Translations under genes and position numbers: made by a program
Shown here: piece by piece, positions 8,510 through 18,100 of the stretch
Numbering within the stretch: the first letter of the stretch is position 1
How the letters are laid out: each line of letters begins with the position of its first letter
The notes under the pieces: model-generated
What the model was told of the DNA's origin: nothing
Seen by the model: only the letters and a program-made list of their open reading frames with translations
Database searches by the model: none
Source: Methylophilaceae bacterium
GTDB lineage: Bacteria; Pseudomonadota; Gammaproteobacteria; Burkholderiales; Methylophilaceae
Assembly (NCBI GenBank): GCA_947451235.1
Contig: CANFZA010000017.1
Coordinates: 1 to 32,879 of the forward strand
DNA: 32,879 nucleotides
Reading direction: 5' to 3'

Positions 8510-8567
8510 TGGTTGTATACAACCATCAATTGGTTGTATACAACCATCAATTGGTTGTATACAACCA
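8510..8567. promoter_or_regulatory. Array of three 16-bp palindromes, candidate upstream activator sites
   Basis: The perfect palindrome TGGTTGTATACAACCA occurs at 8510-8525, 8531-8546 and 8552-8567, with a TCAAT spacer, so centres are exactly 21 bp (two helical turns) apart and all sites face the same side of the helix. They lie about 110-167 bp upstream of the predicted sigma-54 start of the TonB receptor gene and begin 9 bp beyond the stop codon of the upstream permease gene. The symmetry suits a dimeric Fis-type helix-turn-helix protein. A GntR- or TetR-type repressor site is an alternative reading. Confidence 0.75.
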
Positions 8568-8576
8568 CCACAATCA

Positions 8577-11096
8577 TTAAATACTATTCAATAATTGTCT
8601 TGCTGGAATATTTAAAAATCCACGTAAACCCAGCCAAGCCGCTAAAGGAATAAGCGCACTGGCTATCAGCATGGTGCTAATTGCTAGCGTTACATTTAAT
8701 TGAAATGGAATATTTAAAATAGTCACACTTAGATAATAAGCCAGCAAGTTAGCGGCAATGGCGGCAACCAATGCGGCGATGAAACCTATGCAGGCAAATT
8801 CTGCCACATAAGCAATGCCCACTTGCTGCCTTGAGGCGCCAAATACACGCATTAGTGTGGCCTCTGCGATGCGCTCTTCTCGGGTTGCCACCAGCGCTGC
8901 GTATAACACCGCCACACCAGCCATTAAGCTAAAGGCGAATACATATTCTATGGTGCTGCTCATTTTTTGCATAATGCCGCGCACTTGCTGTAAGAGTGCC
9001 GCTACATCTATCACCGTTAAATTTGGATATTCGCGTATTAAAGTATTTAAGGGCGCATCGGCATTAATGGGCAGATGAAAGCTGCTGATGTAATTGGCTG
9101 GATATGGCTCCAACACGCCGGGTGGCGTGACGGCAAAGAAGTTAGCGCGCATGGTGTCCCAATCTACTTTTCTTAAACTAGTCACTGTCAGCGTTAGCGG
9201 ACTGCCAGCCACATCAAACGAAAGCTTATCGCCTAGTTGTATGCCTAGCGTTTTAGCTAAATCTTGCTCCAGCGAAATATATGGTTTACCGTATTCTTGC
9301 GCTGTCCACCAACGGCCTGAGAGCAGTTTATTGTCACTTTGCAGATTGGCAGCCCAAGACAAATTAAACTCGCGCTCAGCCAAGCGTTTCGCGCGTTCAT
9401 CTTGCCACTGCGTTTGGGCTATATTCGTGCCATTCTTGCTGATTAAGCGACCACGCACCATAGGAAATATCGTGGCATTATCAATTTTTTGCTGGGTAAA
9501 AAATTGCTTAATGCCGCTAATTTGTGCAGGCTGAATATTAATCACAAAGCGATTCGGCGCATCTAGCGGCAAGGACGCTTGCCAGTTACGGATTAAATCG
9601 CCGCGAATTAAAGCCAGCAACATCAACACCATCAAGCCCATGCTAAACCCTATCATTTGCACGGTCGATAATCCGAACCTACGCTTTAGGCCAAGTACGC
9701 CTAATTTCACATCGTTTAACGCCCTATTATTGGACGATAAGTTTGGTGGCAGATTAAATAGGTGATTGACTAAACTCACCAACAAATAAGAAAAACCAAC
9801 AATAGCGGCGCACAGCAATAACAAAGCCAAAATGGTGGCAAGGGCTAACTTAGCATCTTGCGCTTGCCAAAAAATCATGCCGCACATGACTAAGGCTGCA
9901 GGTATAAATTTAGCTTGCGCGGCGCTACTCTGCTTTAGGGTTTCGCGCCGTAAAATGTTCATGGCGGATAAATTTCGCATTTGCCATGCGTGCGGCAACA
10001 CCACGGCAAACATCATGGCGATACTGGCAATAATACCGACAAAAACCGGGCTAAATGAGGCAGACGGTAGCGTTTCTAAAAACAGGCTGCCGGCTAATTG
10101 GGCTAATCCAAATTGGCCAACAAACCCTAACGCCACACCAAGCAAAGCGCTAAAGAACGCAATAATCAAAGTTTGGATAGCCAGCACTTGCAATACGGTG
10201 TTTTTAGACGCGCCAAAACAACGCATTAAGGCAAAAGTATCAAGACTTTGGCGGATATAGGGCAAGCTTGAAAGTAGCATCGCCACCATGGCTAAAATTA
10301 CGCTGACCATGGCAGATAAACCTAAAAACTGTTGCGCTTTTTCTAGTGCTAATTTAATTTCTGGGCGCGCGTTTCGCACGTCTTCTATCTTTTCGCCACG
10401 GCCTAATTGCGGCTTACTTTGCGCAAAATATTGGCTGATTTTTTGTGGTTCTGCCGCCAGTAAAAGTTGATATTTAACGCGACTGCCGACCTGAATTAAT
10501 TGGGTAGAGGGTAAATCTGCCGCGTTCATCATCAAGCGTGGTGCAAAGCTAAACATATCGCCACCGCGTGAAGGTTCGTGCAGTAAAATCGCGCTGACTT
10601 TTAATTTGCGCTCGCCGACTTCAACTTCGTCGCCGACCTTTAAATGTAGTAAGTTAATTAACCTAGGCTCTAACCAAACTTCTCCGATATTTGGTGCAGA
10701 TTTTACAACGACGCCCGTCTCGCTAGCAGTTTGGCCTATCGTCAAATCGCCACGTAAGGGAAAACCCTGTCCTACCGCTTTGATTTCAGCAAGTTGATTC
10801 AACTCACCAAACACCACCATACTGGAAAATTCATAGGTTTTTACGCGCTTAATGCCTTGTGCAATAGCCGTTTTTTCGAAATTATCCGCAATAATATGAT
10901 CAGATGACAAAGCAATATCGCCACCCAGCAACAAACCGCCTTGCTGATTAAGCGCGGTTTCTACCCGTTGGGTAAAAAAACCAACTGCCGTAATCGCAGT
11001 AACGGCCAATACCAAAGCAAACACCAATACGCGCAAGGCACCGGCGCGCCACAAGCTTAAAGTTTGCGTCCAAGCTAATCTAAAAGATAGGTTCAT
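8577..11096 (-). CDS. ybbP: ABC transporter permease with FtsX-like domains (YbbP type)
   Basis: This is the inner-membrane subunit of an ABC system of the MacB/LolCDE superfamily. About ten hydrophobic segments are visible: one near residues 20-41, then after a large periplasmic domain a cluster with GLSAMVSVILAMVAMLL and LAIQTLIIAFFSALLG, a middle group (ATILALLLLCAAIVGFSYLL), another periplasmic domain (LSFDVAGSPLTLTVTSLRKVDWD), and a final FtsX group (YVFAFSLMAGVAVLYAALVATREERIAE in parts, then QVGIAYVAEFACIG). The 839 aa match the double-FtsX YbbP architecture. The ATG at 11096 overlaps the TAA of the ATPase gene (TAATG), implying translational coupling. The ybbA-ybbP pair next to tesA is the same neighbourhood as in E. 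coli. The substrate is not established for the family; envelope or lipid extraction is often suggested. Confidence 0.9.
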   Translation of the reverse strand: MNLSFRLAWTQTLSLWRAGALRVLVFALVLAVTAITAVGFFTQRVETALNQQGGLLLGGDIALSSDHIIADNFEKTAIAQGIKRVKTYEFSSMVVFGELNQLAEIKAVGQGFPLRGDLTIGQTASETGVVVKSAPNIGEVWLEPRLINLLHLKVGDEVEVGERKLKVSAILLHEPSRGGDMFSFAPRLMMNAADLPSTQLIQVGSRVKYQLLLAAEPQKISQYFAQSKPQLGRGEKIEDVRNARPEIKLALEKAQQFLGLSAMVSVILAMVAMLLSSLPYIRQSLDTFALMRCFGASKNTVLQVLAIQTLIIAFFSALLGVALGFVGQFGLAQLAGSLFLETLPSASFSPVFVGIIASIAMMFAVVLPHAWQMRNLSAMNILRRETLKQSSAAQAKFIPAALVMCGMIFWQAQDAKLALATILALLLLCAAIVGFSYLLVSLVNHLFNLPPNLSSNNRALNDVKLGVLGLKRRFGLSTVQMIGFSMGLMVLMLLALIRGDLIRNWQASLPLDAPNRFVINIQPAQISGIKQFFTQQKIDNATIFPMVRGRLISKNGTNIAQTQWQDERAKRLAEREFNLSWAANLQSDNKLLSGRWWTAQEYGKPYISLEQDLAKTLGIQLGDKLSFDVAGSPLTLTVTSLRKVDWDTMRANFFAVTPPGVLEPYPANYISSFHLPINADAPLNTLIREYPNLTVIDVAALLQQVRGIMQKMSSTIEYVFAFSLMAGVAVLYAALVATREERIAEATLMRVFGASRQQVGIAYVAEFACIGFIAALVAAIAANLLAYYLSVTILNIPFQLNVTLAISTMLIASALIPLAAWLGLRGFLNIPARQLLNSI

Positions 11097-11797
11097 TATT
11101 GGCTTAGCTCAATTGAATGAGTGAGCTCGGTTAATACGCCATTTTCTAACTTAAGTTGTCGTTGGCAACGCTTGGCTAGCTGAATATCATGCGTCACTAA
11201 AACCAAAGTCGTGCCGGCCTCCATGTTCATATTGAACAATAATTCAATAATCATTTGGCCAGTTGTGTTGTCCAAATTACCGGTAGGTTCATCGGCGAAT
11301 AAAATAGCCGGTTGCGTGGCGAAAGCACGGGCAATGGCTACGCGCTGCTGCTCGCCACCTGATAATTGTTTGGGGTAATGTTGCACGCGGGCACTTAAAC
11401 CCACATTATTTAGAGCCTCTAAACTAAGCGCTTTGGCGTTGGGCTGATTTTTTAATTGTAGCGGTAGCATTACATTTTCTAACGCAGTGAGCGAAGGCAA
11501 TAGCTGAAAAGACTGGAATACAAAGCCCATCGTAGCGGCGCGCACAGCCGCCCTACCGTCTTCATCTAAGTTGCTAAACGGGCTATTTTTAATTTGAATG
11601 CACCCGCTAGTCGGAACATCTAAGCCGGCTAACAAACTTAAAAGTGTAGATTTTCCTGAACCAGAACTGCCAACGATAGCCACTTGCTCACCTGCCACAA
11701 TACTTAAATTTAATCCTTGTAGAATCTTAATCTGGTTATCATGACTAATAAAGTCGTAATTGATGTTTTGTGCTTGAATCATATTATTTAAAATCAT
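11096..11797 (-). CDS. ybbA: ABC transporter ATP-binding protein (YbbA type)
   Basis: This is the cytoplasmic ATPase of a MacB/LolD-like ABC system, partner of the permease encoded 1 bp into its stop codon. Motifs are Walker A GSSGSGKST, Q-loop FVFQSFQLLPSLTA, signature LSGGEQQRVAIARA, Walker B AILFADEPTGNLD and the H-loop in LVTHD. The 233 aa match the family. The start is ATG at 11797 with only a weak AAAG upstream; ATG at 11782 is an alternative that loses five residues. Only 43 bp separate this start from that of the divergent tesA-like gene, so the two promoters must overlap each other or lie within the leader regions. The gene set fits the conserved tesA-ybbAP divergon. Confidence 0.93.
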   Translation of the reverse strand: MILNNMIQAQNINYDFISHDNQIKILQGLNLSIVAGEQVAIVGSSGSGKSTLLSLLAGLDVPTSGCIQIKNSPFSNLDEDGRAAVRAATMGFVFQSFQLLPSLTALENVMLPLQLKNQPNAKALSLEALNNVGLSARVQHYPKQLSGGEQQRVAIARAFATQPAILFADEPTGNLDNTTGQMIIELLFNMNMEAGTTLVLVTHDIQLAKRCQRQLKLENGVLTELTHSIELSQ

Positions 11798-11840
11798 ATT
11801 CTTTGGATTCGATTTACTGAATTATTTGGGAGTTGTTGCA

Positions 11841-12521
11841 TTGATATTTTTTCACTTGTTGTTAAAATTTAAATTGTTAAGATTTAAATTGTTAAGATTT
11901 AAACGCCTTACACTTAGTCTAATAAGTTTATGTTTCGTTGCATGTTCTTTGCCAGTATTGGCAGATAACCCTAAAATTTTGGTCTATGGCGATAGCTTAT
12001 CTGCGGTTTACGGGGTAGCACAAGCCCAAGGTTGGCCTGCATTGCTACAAAACAAGCTCAACGAAAAAAACCAACGTTACGATGTAATTAACGCCAGTAT
12101 AAGCGGTGAAACCACTAGTGGTGGCTTAAGTCGGCTAGCCACAACGCTGGTTGAGTTTAAGCCAAATATTATTATATTAGAATTAGGTGCGAATGATGGT
12201 TTGCGCGGATTACCAGTGCAAGAAATGGCAAAAAACCTTGACGCTATGATCATGTTAAGCAAAAAAAATAAAGCTCAAATAGTGCTGATAGGCATGAGAA
12301 TACCACCTAATTATGGCCCAAAATATTCTAGCGAATTTCGCCAGACTTATACTAAATTGAGCCAACAGCACAAAGTTACATTGGTGCCCTTCATGCTAGA
12401 AAATGTAGCGACAAATCCGAAGTTTACTCAGGATGATGGACTGCACCCAAATTCGCTTGCTCAACCGTTGATATTAGAAAATATCTGGCCGAAATTACAT
12501 GGTTTACTTAACTCAATTTAG
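11841..12521 (+). CDS. tesA: GDSL-type arylesterase / acyl-CoA thioesterase I (TesA-like), exported
   Basis: This is a periplasmic SGNH hydrolase acting on thioesters, aryl esters and lysophospholipids in characterised relatives. SGNH blocks are visible: block I VYGDSLSA with nucleophile Ser52, block II SGETTSGG, block III LELGANDGLRG, and block V DDGLHPN with the Asp/His pair. The preferred start is TTG at 11841, because GGGAG lies 8 nt upstream; TTG at 11826 would place that motif inside the gene. The signal peptide is long and basic, with a KLLRF unit encoded twice by an exact 15-bp tandem repeat (11871-11900), then a hydrophobic core and a probable cut after PVLA (Ala41). The stop lies 11 bp from that of the convergent tilS. 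Confidence 0.9.
   Translation: MIFFHLLLKFKLLRFKLLRFKRLTLSLISLCFVACSLPVLADNPKILVYGDSLSAVYGVAQAQGWPALLQNKLNEKNQRYDVINASISGETTSGGLSRLATTLVEFKPNIIILELGANDGLRGLPVQEMAKNLDAMIMLSKKNKAQIVLIGMRIPPNYGPKYSSEFRQTYTKLSQQHKVTLVPFMLENVATNPKFTQDDGLHPNSLAQPLILENIWPKLHGLLNSI
11871..11900 (+). repeat. 15-bp in-frame tandem duplication in the tesA signal-peptide region
   Basis: AAATTGTTAAGATTT occurs twice head to tail, with a degenerate third copy directly before it. It encodes KLLRF twice, lengthening the basic n-region of the TesA signal peptide without breaking the frame. It could arise and vary by slipped-strand replication. Confidence 0.85.
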
Positions 12522-12532
12522 TCAATTTAATT

Positions 12533-13954
12533 TTAATCTGGCGAATCTTGCCAAGTTATTTGTAGACCTAACTCATGCTCGCCTGCCTGAAGCTCGTTTG
12601 CCAACCCAATATTTGGTACAAAAGCCAGCGTATCGTGCCAATAAACTAGCGGTAAATACTCACGTTTCCACGGTGGAATATTCGCTTCTTGCAATAAATG
12701 CTTAAGCGTTCTGGTCGGCCTTAGCACATTCGGTTTAAAACGTTCGCCACCATCACGGTTAGTAATTCTGAGCTTGGTCATACCAAACTTGAGCGCTAAA
12801 CCAGCACCGGTGACTTGCTTAAACTGCAACTTGCCGCCATTGGGTAAAGTTAACTCCGCCTCACCACTCCATAGTAAATCAAAGGCTTGCGTGTTTTGTT
12901 CTGCTAATAAATATGCCCTTTTTTGGAATCTTTTTAAACTTAAATACTGAGTTTGAATATTTTGGTTTAATTGACCATTTAGGATTAACTGAATATTAAT
13001 ATTGGCATCCGCTTTAGAATTCAGTAACTGGTCGATTATTTCTGTTAAATATTCTGAACTTGGCATAGCGAGTTGGTTTTTGGCGAACCACCAGCGCAGT
13101 ACGTTTTTCACACGGTTCATTGCCAACTCAGCCAAACCCTGCAAGCATAAGTTGTTATTCAACAGCAATTTAGCTGCATCAAGACTCGCTAGCGCATCCA
13201 ACAAATCATTGGCTTCCGCAAGGTGAGATGCGCTTCTGGCAAGCACAGATTTTAGCGCTGGATAACGTGTTTCCAAAACCGGCATGACGTTATGGCGAAT
13301 AAAATTACGTTCATAATGGGTGTCGGTATTACTTTCATCGTCGCACCATTTTATTTGCTGACGTTCTGCGTAGTCTTGCAAACTTAGTCGTGAGACATCA
13401 AGCAAAGGTCGTAGCAAGCGCCTAGGCTGATCTATTGCAGCCATGCTGGCTAAGCCCTTAACTCCAGCGCCCCTAAACAATTGTAATAATAGCGTTTCCG
13501 CCTGATCATCCTGATGATGTGCCGTCACAACAAAGTCCGGCAATATTTGCTTAGATGCACTTGGTAGCTTGCTACTAAATAGCGCCTCATAGCGCAATTG
13601 TCGTGCGGCTGCTTCTATGCCTAATTTGGTGTTTTTATCGATATTGACATGAATAATTTGCAAAGGCACATTCAATAATGCGCACTGCACTGTACAAAAT
13701 TCAGCCCAAGCATCGGCATTAGCACTTAAGCCATGATGCACATGCATGACATGTAAATGAAACGGGATTTTATGCTGAATAGCAGCGAGTAAATGCAGTA
13801 ATACACAAGAATCTAAGCCGCCACTTAAACCTAATAACAAATGTTGATTAGGTTTTAATTGGCGGCTTAAAAATGTTTCTACTTGGCTAAGTAAGGCGTC
13901 TTCTTGATTAGCGGCCTTGGTTGAGGCAATGAGCTTTGATTTCTTTTGCGACAA
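12533..13954 (-). CDS. tilS: tRNA(Ile)-lysidine synthetase
   Basis: TilS ligates lysine to C34 of the CAU-anticodon tRNA-Ile using ATP, which switches its codon from AUG to AUA; the enzyme is essential in most bacteria. The N-terminal PP-loop domain has LSGGLDSCVLLHLL, the HVHHGLS motif and TAHHQDDQAETLLLQ with FRGAG. The central TilS domain and the C-terminal RNA-binding domain (DGGERFKPN, LKHLLQEANIPPWKRE) are present, so the 473-aa protein is complete. The predicted start is TTG at 13954 (SQKKSK), with no obvious ribosome binding site, so the first residues are uncertain; the PP loop lies well inside. It follows accA by 45 bp on the same strand and may be co-transcribed with it. Confidence 0.94.
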   Translation of the reverse strand: MSQKKSKLIASTKAANQEDALLSQVETFLSRQLKPNQHLLLGLSGGLDSCVLLHLLAAIQHKIPFHLHVMHVHHGLSANADAWAEFCTVQCALLNVPLQIIHVNIDKNTKLGIEAAARQLRYEALFSSKLPSASKQILPDFVVTAHHQDDQAETLLLQLFRGAGVKGLASMAAIDQPRRLLRPLLDVSRLSLQDYAERQQIKWCDDESNTDTHYERNFIRHNVMPVLETRYPALKSVLARSASHLAEANDLLDALASLDAAKLLLNNNLCLQGLAELAMNRVKNVLRWWFAKNQLAMPSSEYLTEIIDQLLNSKADANINIQLILNGQLNQNIQTQYLSLKRFQKRAYLLAEQNTQAFDLLWSGEAELTLPNGGKLQFKQVTGAGLALKFGMTKLRITNRDGGERFKPNVLRPTRTLKHLLQEANIPPWKREYLPLVYWHDTLAFVPNIGLANELQAGEHELGLQITWQDSPD

Positions 13955-13979
13955 AATTTATTTCAGTAAATTTTTTTAA

Positions 13980-13998
13980 CATTGCTTGTTAAGCAGTG
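13980..13998 (-). other. Small intercistronic hairpin between accA and tilS
   Basis: CATTGCTT (13980-13987) and AAGCAGTG (13991-13998) pair over 8 bp, with one wobble pair, around a 3-nt loop. It begins directly after the accA stop codon. On the minus strand it is followed by an A-rich rather than T-rich stretch, so it does not look like an intrinsic terminator; an mRNA-stability or processing role is possible. Confidence 0.4.
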
Positions 13999-13999
13999 A

Positions 14000-15010
14000 T
14001 TACTTGATGGCCGGATTAATAACTGGCTTAATGACCGCCTTCTTTTCAACCACTTCTTTAAATTTACCGTAACCCATTAAGCGCTCGTAACGGCTTACCA
14101 ACAACATCTTAATAGACTTGGTTTTTAATTTAGCCAACTCTTCTTTTAGCGCTGCGCGTAATGTTTCCATCACCACTTCTGGTGATCTATGTGAGCCGCC
14201 TAAGGGTTCAGGAATAATACGGTCTATCAAACCCATTGCTTTTAAGCGATCAGCGGTAATGGCTAATGATTCTGCCGCCACTGAGGCTTTATCTGCACTT
14301 TTATACAAAATTGATGCACAACCTTCAGGTGAAATAACTGAGTAAGTGCCGTATTGCATCATCAACAACTGATCGACTACACCAAGCGCTAATGCACCAC
14401 CTGAACCGCCTTCGCCAATAATCACGCCGATAATCGGCGTTTCAAGCTCGGCCATGACATATAAATTACGCGCAATCGCTTCAGATTGACCGCGCTCTTC
14501 AGCACCAATACCAGGATAAGCACCCGGCGTATCGATTAAAGTAATGATAGGAATACCAAATTTTTCAGCTAAGCGAAATAGTCGTAACGCTTTACGATAG
14601 CCTTCTGGGCGTGGCATACCGAAATTGCGATATTGACGCTCTTTAACATCGCGGCCTTTTTGGTGACCAATGACCATGACCGGTTGGCCTTCAAAGCGCG
14701 CTAAACCACCGACAATAGCTGGGTCGTCAGAATAAGCTCTATCGCCATGCAACTCTTCGAAATCAGTAAACATGCCTTGGATATAATCCAAAGTATAAGG
14801 ACGTTGTGGATGACGCGCTAATTGCGAAATTTGCCATGCGCTTAAATTGCCGTAAATATCTTCAGATAGTTTTTGGTTTTTCTTTTCCAAAGCAGTGAGT
14901 TCTTTAGAAATATCCAAAGCATCATTAGCATCGTGCGCGGCTTGCAAACCCTCAATTTGGGTTTCTAGTTCGGCAATTGGCTGTTCAAAATCTAGGTAAC
15001 TAATTTTCAT
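14000..15010 (-). CDS. accA: Acetyl-CoA carboxylase carboxyltransferase subunit alpha
   Basis: The alpha subunit of carboxyltransferase works with AccD to transfer the carboxyl group from carboxybiotin to acetyl-CoA, making malonyl-CoA for fatty acid synthesis. Diagnostic segments are [12 protein letters not shown] at the N-terminus, [30 protein letters not shown], the crotonase-like oxyanion regions with [16 protein letters not shown] and [13 protein letters not shown], and [13 protein letters not shown]. The 336 aa are slightly longer than usual because of a C-terminal extension ending KPVINPAIK. The start is ATG at 15010. Upstream lies a MITE-like inverted repeat that separates it from dnaE; dnaE-accA-tilS in this order is common in betaproteobacteria. 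Confidence 0.97.
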   Translation of the reverse strand: MKISYLDFEQPIAELETQIEGLQAAHDANDALDISKELTALEKKNQKLSEDIYGNLSAWQISQLARHPQRPYTLDYIQGMFTDFEELHGDRAYSDDPAIVGGLARFEGQPVMVIGHQKGRDVKERQYRNFGMPRPEGYRKALRLFRLAEKFGIPIITLIDTPGAYPGIGAEERGQSEAIARNLYVMAELETPIIGVIIGEGGSGGALALGVVDQLLMMQYGTYSVISPEGCASILYKSADKASVAAESLAITADRLKAMGLIDRIIPEPLGGSHRSPEVVMETLRAALKEELAKLKTKSIKMLLVSRYERLMGYGKFKEVVEKKAVIKPVINPAIK

Positions 15011-15055
15011 GCGCTTAACTCAATTATTAAAGTTTTTCAAAAAATTTTAAAGCTC

Positions 15056-15159
15056 ATTCTCTGTTGCCTTCAAATGAAGACAAGGCGGAAACTCGAAGAC
15101 AGTACGGATAGTACGGCAAGAGTTGACAACGCGGTATTCGTTTGAAGGCAACAGAGAAT
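15056..15159. repeat. 104-bp MITE-like inverted-repeat element
   Basis: Terminal arms 15056-15078 and 15137-15159 are complementary over 22 of 23 bases. Inside them are nested complementary pieces: AACTC (15090-15094) with GAGTT (15120-15124), and GTAC (15102-15105) with GTAC (15111-15114) around GGATA. The whole element can fold as one long hairpin and has no open reading frame. From memory, the core motif around GAAGACAGTAC resembles dispersed intergenic repeats in other proteobacteria; that is not verified. It starts 3 bp after the dnaE stop. Confidence 0.75.
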
Positions 15160-15162
15160 TTA

Positions 15163-18100
15163 CTAATTATATAGGATTTTTACGTTGCTTAGACTCAACC
15201 ACTCCGTTAAGCCCGCAATCAACTCATCGTGCAAGTCTACACGCCAATCATTTCCCAGCATTAATTCCACCTTGCTAGATTGATTATGGTATTCCACCTT
15301 AACCGGGCAGCCGCGCGCTTCATCAGAGGCACTTTTGCAATAAGGCTTCAGTAAAGCCTTTAATTTAACGGCATCCGCTTGACCGTTGCAAGAAATTTTT
15401 AAGAAGCTGGCTTTGCTGTTTCTTAAGCCTGATAAATTATGTAGTTTTCTGGCATTCACACGTATGCCGCCTGAGAATTCGTCGTTACTCACGCGGCCTT
15501 CTACAATAATCAATTGATCGTCTTTTAATAAGGCCTGATATTGATTCAGCAAGTCGCTGCCAACCACCACTTCAATCCTTGTGGTGCCGTCATCCAAACC
15601 AACAATCGCCATTTTTCCGCGTGCAGTCATGCGGTTACGCACGCCAGAAACGATACCTGCGATTAATTGCGGTTGTTCTTTGGGGGCTAAATTGGCCAAA
15701 GTCGTAGAAACAAATTGGCTGATATCTTTTTGGTAAGCCCAATAAGGATGTCCACTAAAATAAAAACCTAATGCAGCTTTTTCTTCTTGCAAACGCTGCT
15801 GCTCAGTCCAGCTCGGCACGGTTGGTAAAATATTAGCTGCTTTATCTGCAAGCTCACCAAATAAACTATTTTGATTGCTATTGGCGCTATTTTGCTCAGC
15901 TGCCGCCATGGCCATTGCTACGCCAGCAAGTAAGGCATTACGGCTTGGATTTACGTCGGCTGAAAGCTTATCAAATGCACCAGCGCGGATTAATGATTCC
16001 ACCACGCGTCGATTCACTTTGCGTAAATCTAAACGATTACAAAAGTCGAATAAATCTAAAAATGGCCCATCTTGCCGACGCGCTTGTAAAATCACCTCGA
16101 TAGCCGCCATGCCCGTGCCTTTTACCGCACCTAAACCATACAATATTTGCTTACGGCTGGTTGGGGTAAATTTGAAATCGCTGTGATTTACATCTGGCGG
16201 CAACACTTCAATTTGGTTGGGCGCGCAATCGTCATAAAAAATATGTACGCTGTCGGTGTTATTCATATCGGCAGACATAGTCGAGGCCAAAAACGCCGCT
16301 GGATAATGCGCTTTTAAATAAGCCGTGTGATAAGCAACCAGCGCATAAGCCGCCGCGTGTGATTTATTAAAACCATAGCCGGCAAATTTTTCCAGCAGAT
16401 CAAACAATTCCGTAGCTTGTCGCTCGGTCATATTGTTTTTAACAGCGCCTTCGGTGAAGGTTTTACGCTGATCATCCATCTCTTCTTTTTTCTTTTTACC
16501 CATCGCGCGACGTAGTAAATCGGCGCCGCCCAAGCTATAACCAGCCACTACTTGCGCAATTTGCATTACCTGCTCTTGATACACGGCAATACCGTAAGTT
16601 TCTTTCAGAATAGGCTCAGTCAGCGGATGCGGATATTCCACACGTTGCTTGCCATGTTTACGCCGACAAAAGTCCGGAATCAAATCCATAGGTCCAGGAC
16701 GATACAGCGCAACCAAGGCAATAATATCCTCAAAGCAATCCGGCATCGCCTGCTTCAACATATCCTTCATGCCACGCGACTCTAGCTGAAATACCGCTGT
16801 GGTATTAGCAGTTTTGAGTAGCTGAAAAGTCGCTTTATCATTCAGCGGGATGGTGGCAAAAGCTAAAGGTTCTAAACCTTCGGCAGCGCGTTGCTTATTG
16901 GCGTTGACTAAAGCCAACTCTAATATCGTTAGCGTGCGTAAACCTAAAAAGTCGAACTTCACCAAACCGACCGCTTCAACGTCATCTTTATCGTATTGGC
17001 TGACTAAACTTGCGCCATCAGCCTGACAATAAATCGGCGAGAAATCTGAAATCTTACCCGGTGAAATAAGCACGCCACCAGCATGCATGCCGACGTTACG
17101 CACCAAACCTTCTAGGCGTAAAGCCAGCTCTAACAATTCGCGTAATTCTTCTTCGTTTTCGCGGCGCTCGGCTAATTGCGGTTCTTTAACCAGGGCATCG
17201 GTTAAGGTAATACCTAACTCAAGTGGGATAAGTTTACTAATGCCATCGACAAAATGGAAAGGTAAATCCAGCACGCGTCCGACGTCGCGAATCACCGCTT
17301 TGGCCGCCATGGTCCCGAAAGTAGCGATTTGCGAAACGGCATCTAAGCCATATTTCTGCTTGACGTAATCAATGACGCGATCTCGCCCTTCTTGGCAAAA
17401 GTCAATATCAAAGTCGGGCATGGAAACCCGGTCTGGGTTTAAAAAACGCTCAAACAATAAGTTGTATTCTAGCGGGTCTAAATCGGTAATGCCTAAGCTA
17501 TAGGCCACCACAGAACCAGCGCCAGAGCCTCGACCTGGCCCAACCGGCACACCATTATTTTTTGCCCAGCTAATGAAGTCGGCCACAATCAAAAAGTAGC
17601 CGGCAAAGCCCATTTGATTAATAACGTTGGTTTCGAAATCTAGCCTAGCATCATATTTTGCTTGCTGGCTGGCACGTTTGCTTTCATCCGGATATAACAC
17701 GGCTAAACGCTTGGCCAAGCCTGCACGCGCTTCGGCGATTAAATATTCATTTAAGCTTTCGTTGTTTGGCGTTGGAAAATTAGGTAAATAATTTTTGCCT
17801 AACACGATAGATAAATTGCAACGCTTGGCAATTTCTACGCTATTGCTCAACGCTTCCGGCATATCCGCAAACAGCTCGGCCATGTCAGCCTGCGTTTTAA
17901 AAAACTGCTCTACGGTGAAATTCTTGGGGCGACGCGTGTCGGCTAAAATATAACCTTCAGAAATACAGGTGCGTGCTTCATGCGCTCTAAAATCATCCGG
18001 CGTCATAAACTGAATCGGATGCGTGGCAACCACGGGTAACTTCAGCGCATTGGCAATGCCGCGCACATGATGAATATAATTTTCTTGCTGTGATTTTAAC

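Noticed and set aside
8510-8567. Palindrome array as a terminator or a CRISPR remnant
   Set aside because: There is no T tract, the palindromes leave only a 6-bp stem with a 4-nt loop, and the spacers are identical 5-mers; phased protein-binding sites fit better.
12499-12705. 68-codon plus-strand frame overlapping the tesA end and tilS
   Set aside because: It lies almost entirely antisense to tilS, has no ribosome binding site and no recognisable protein features.
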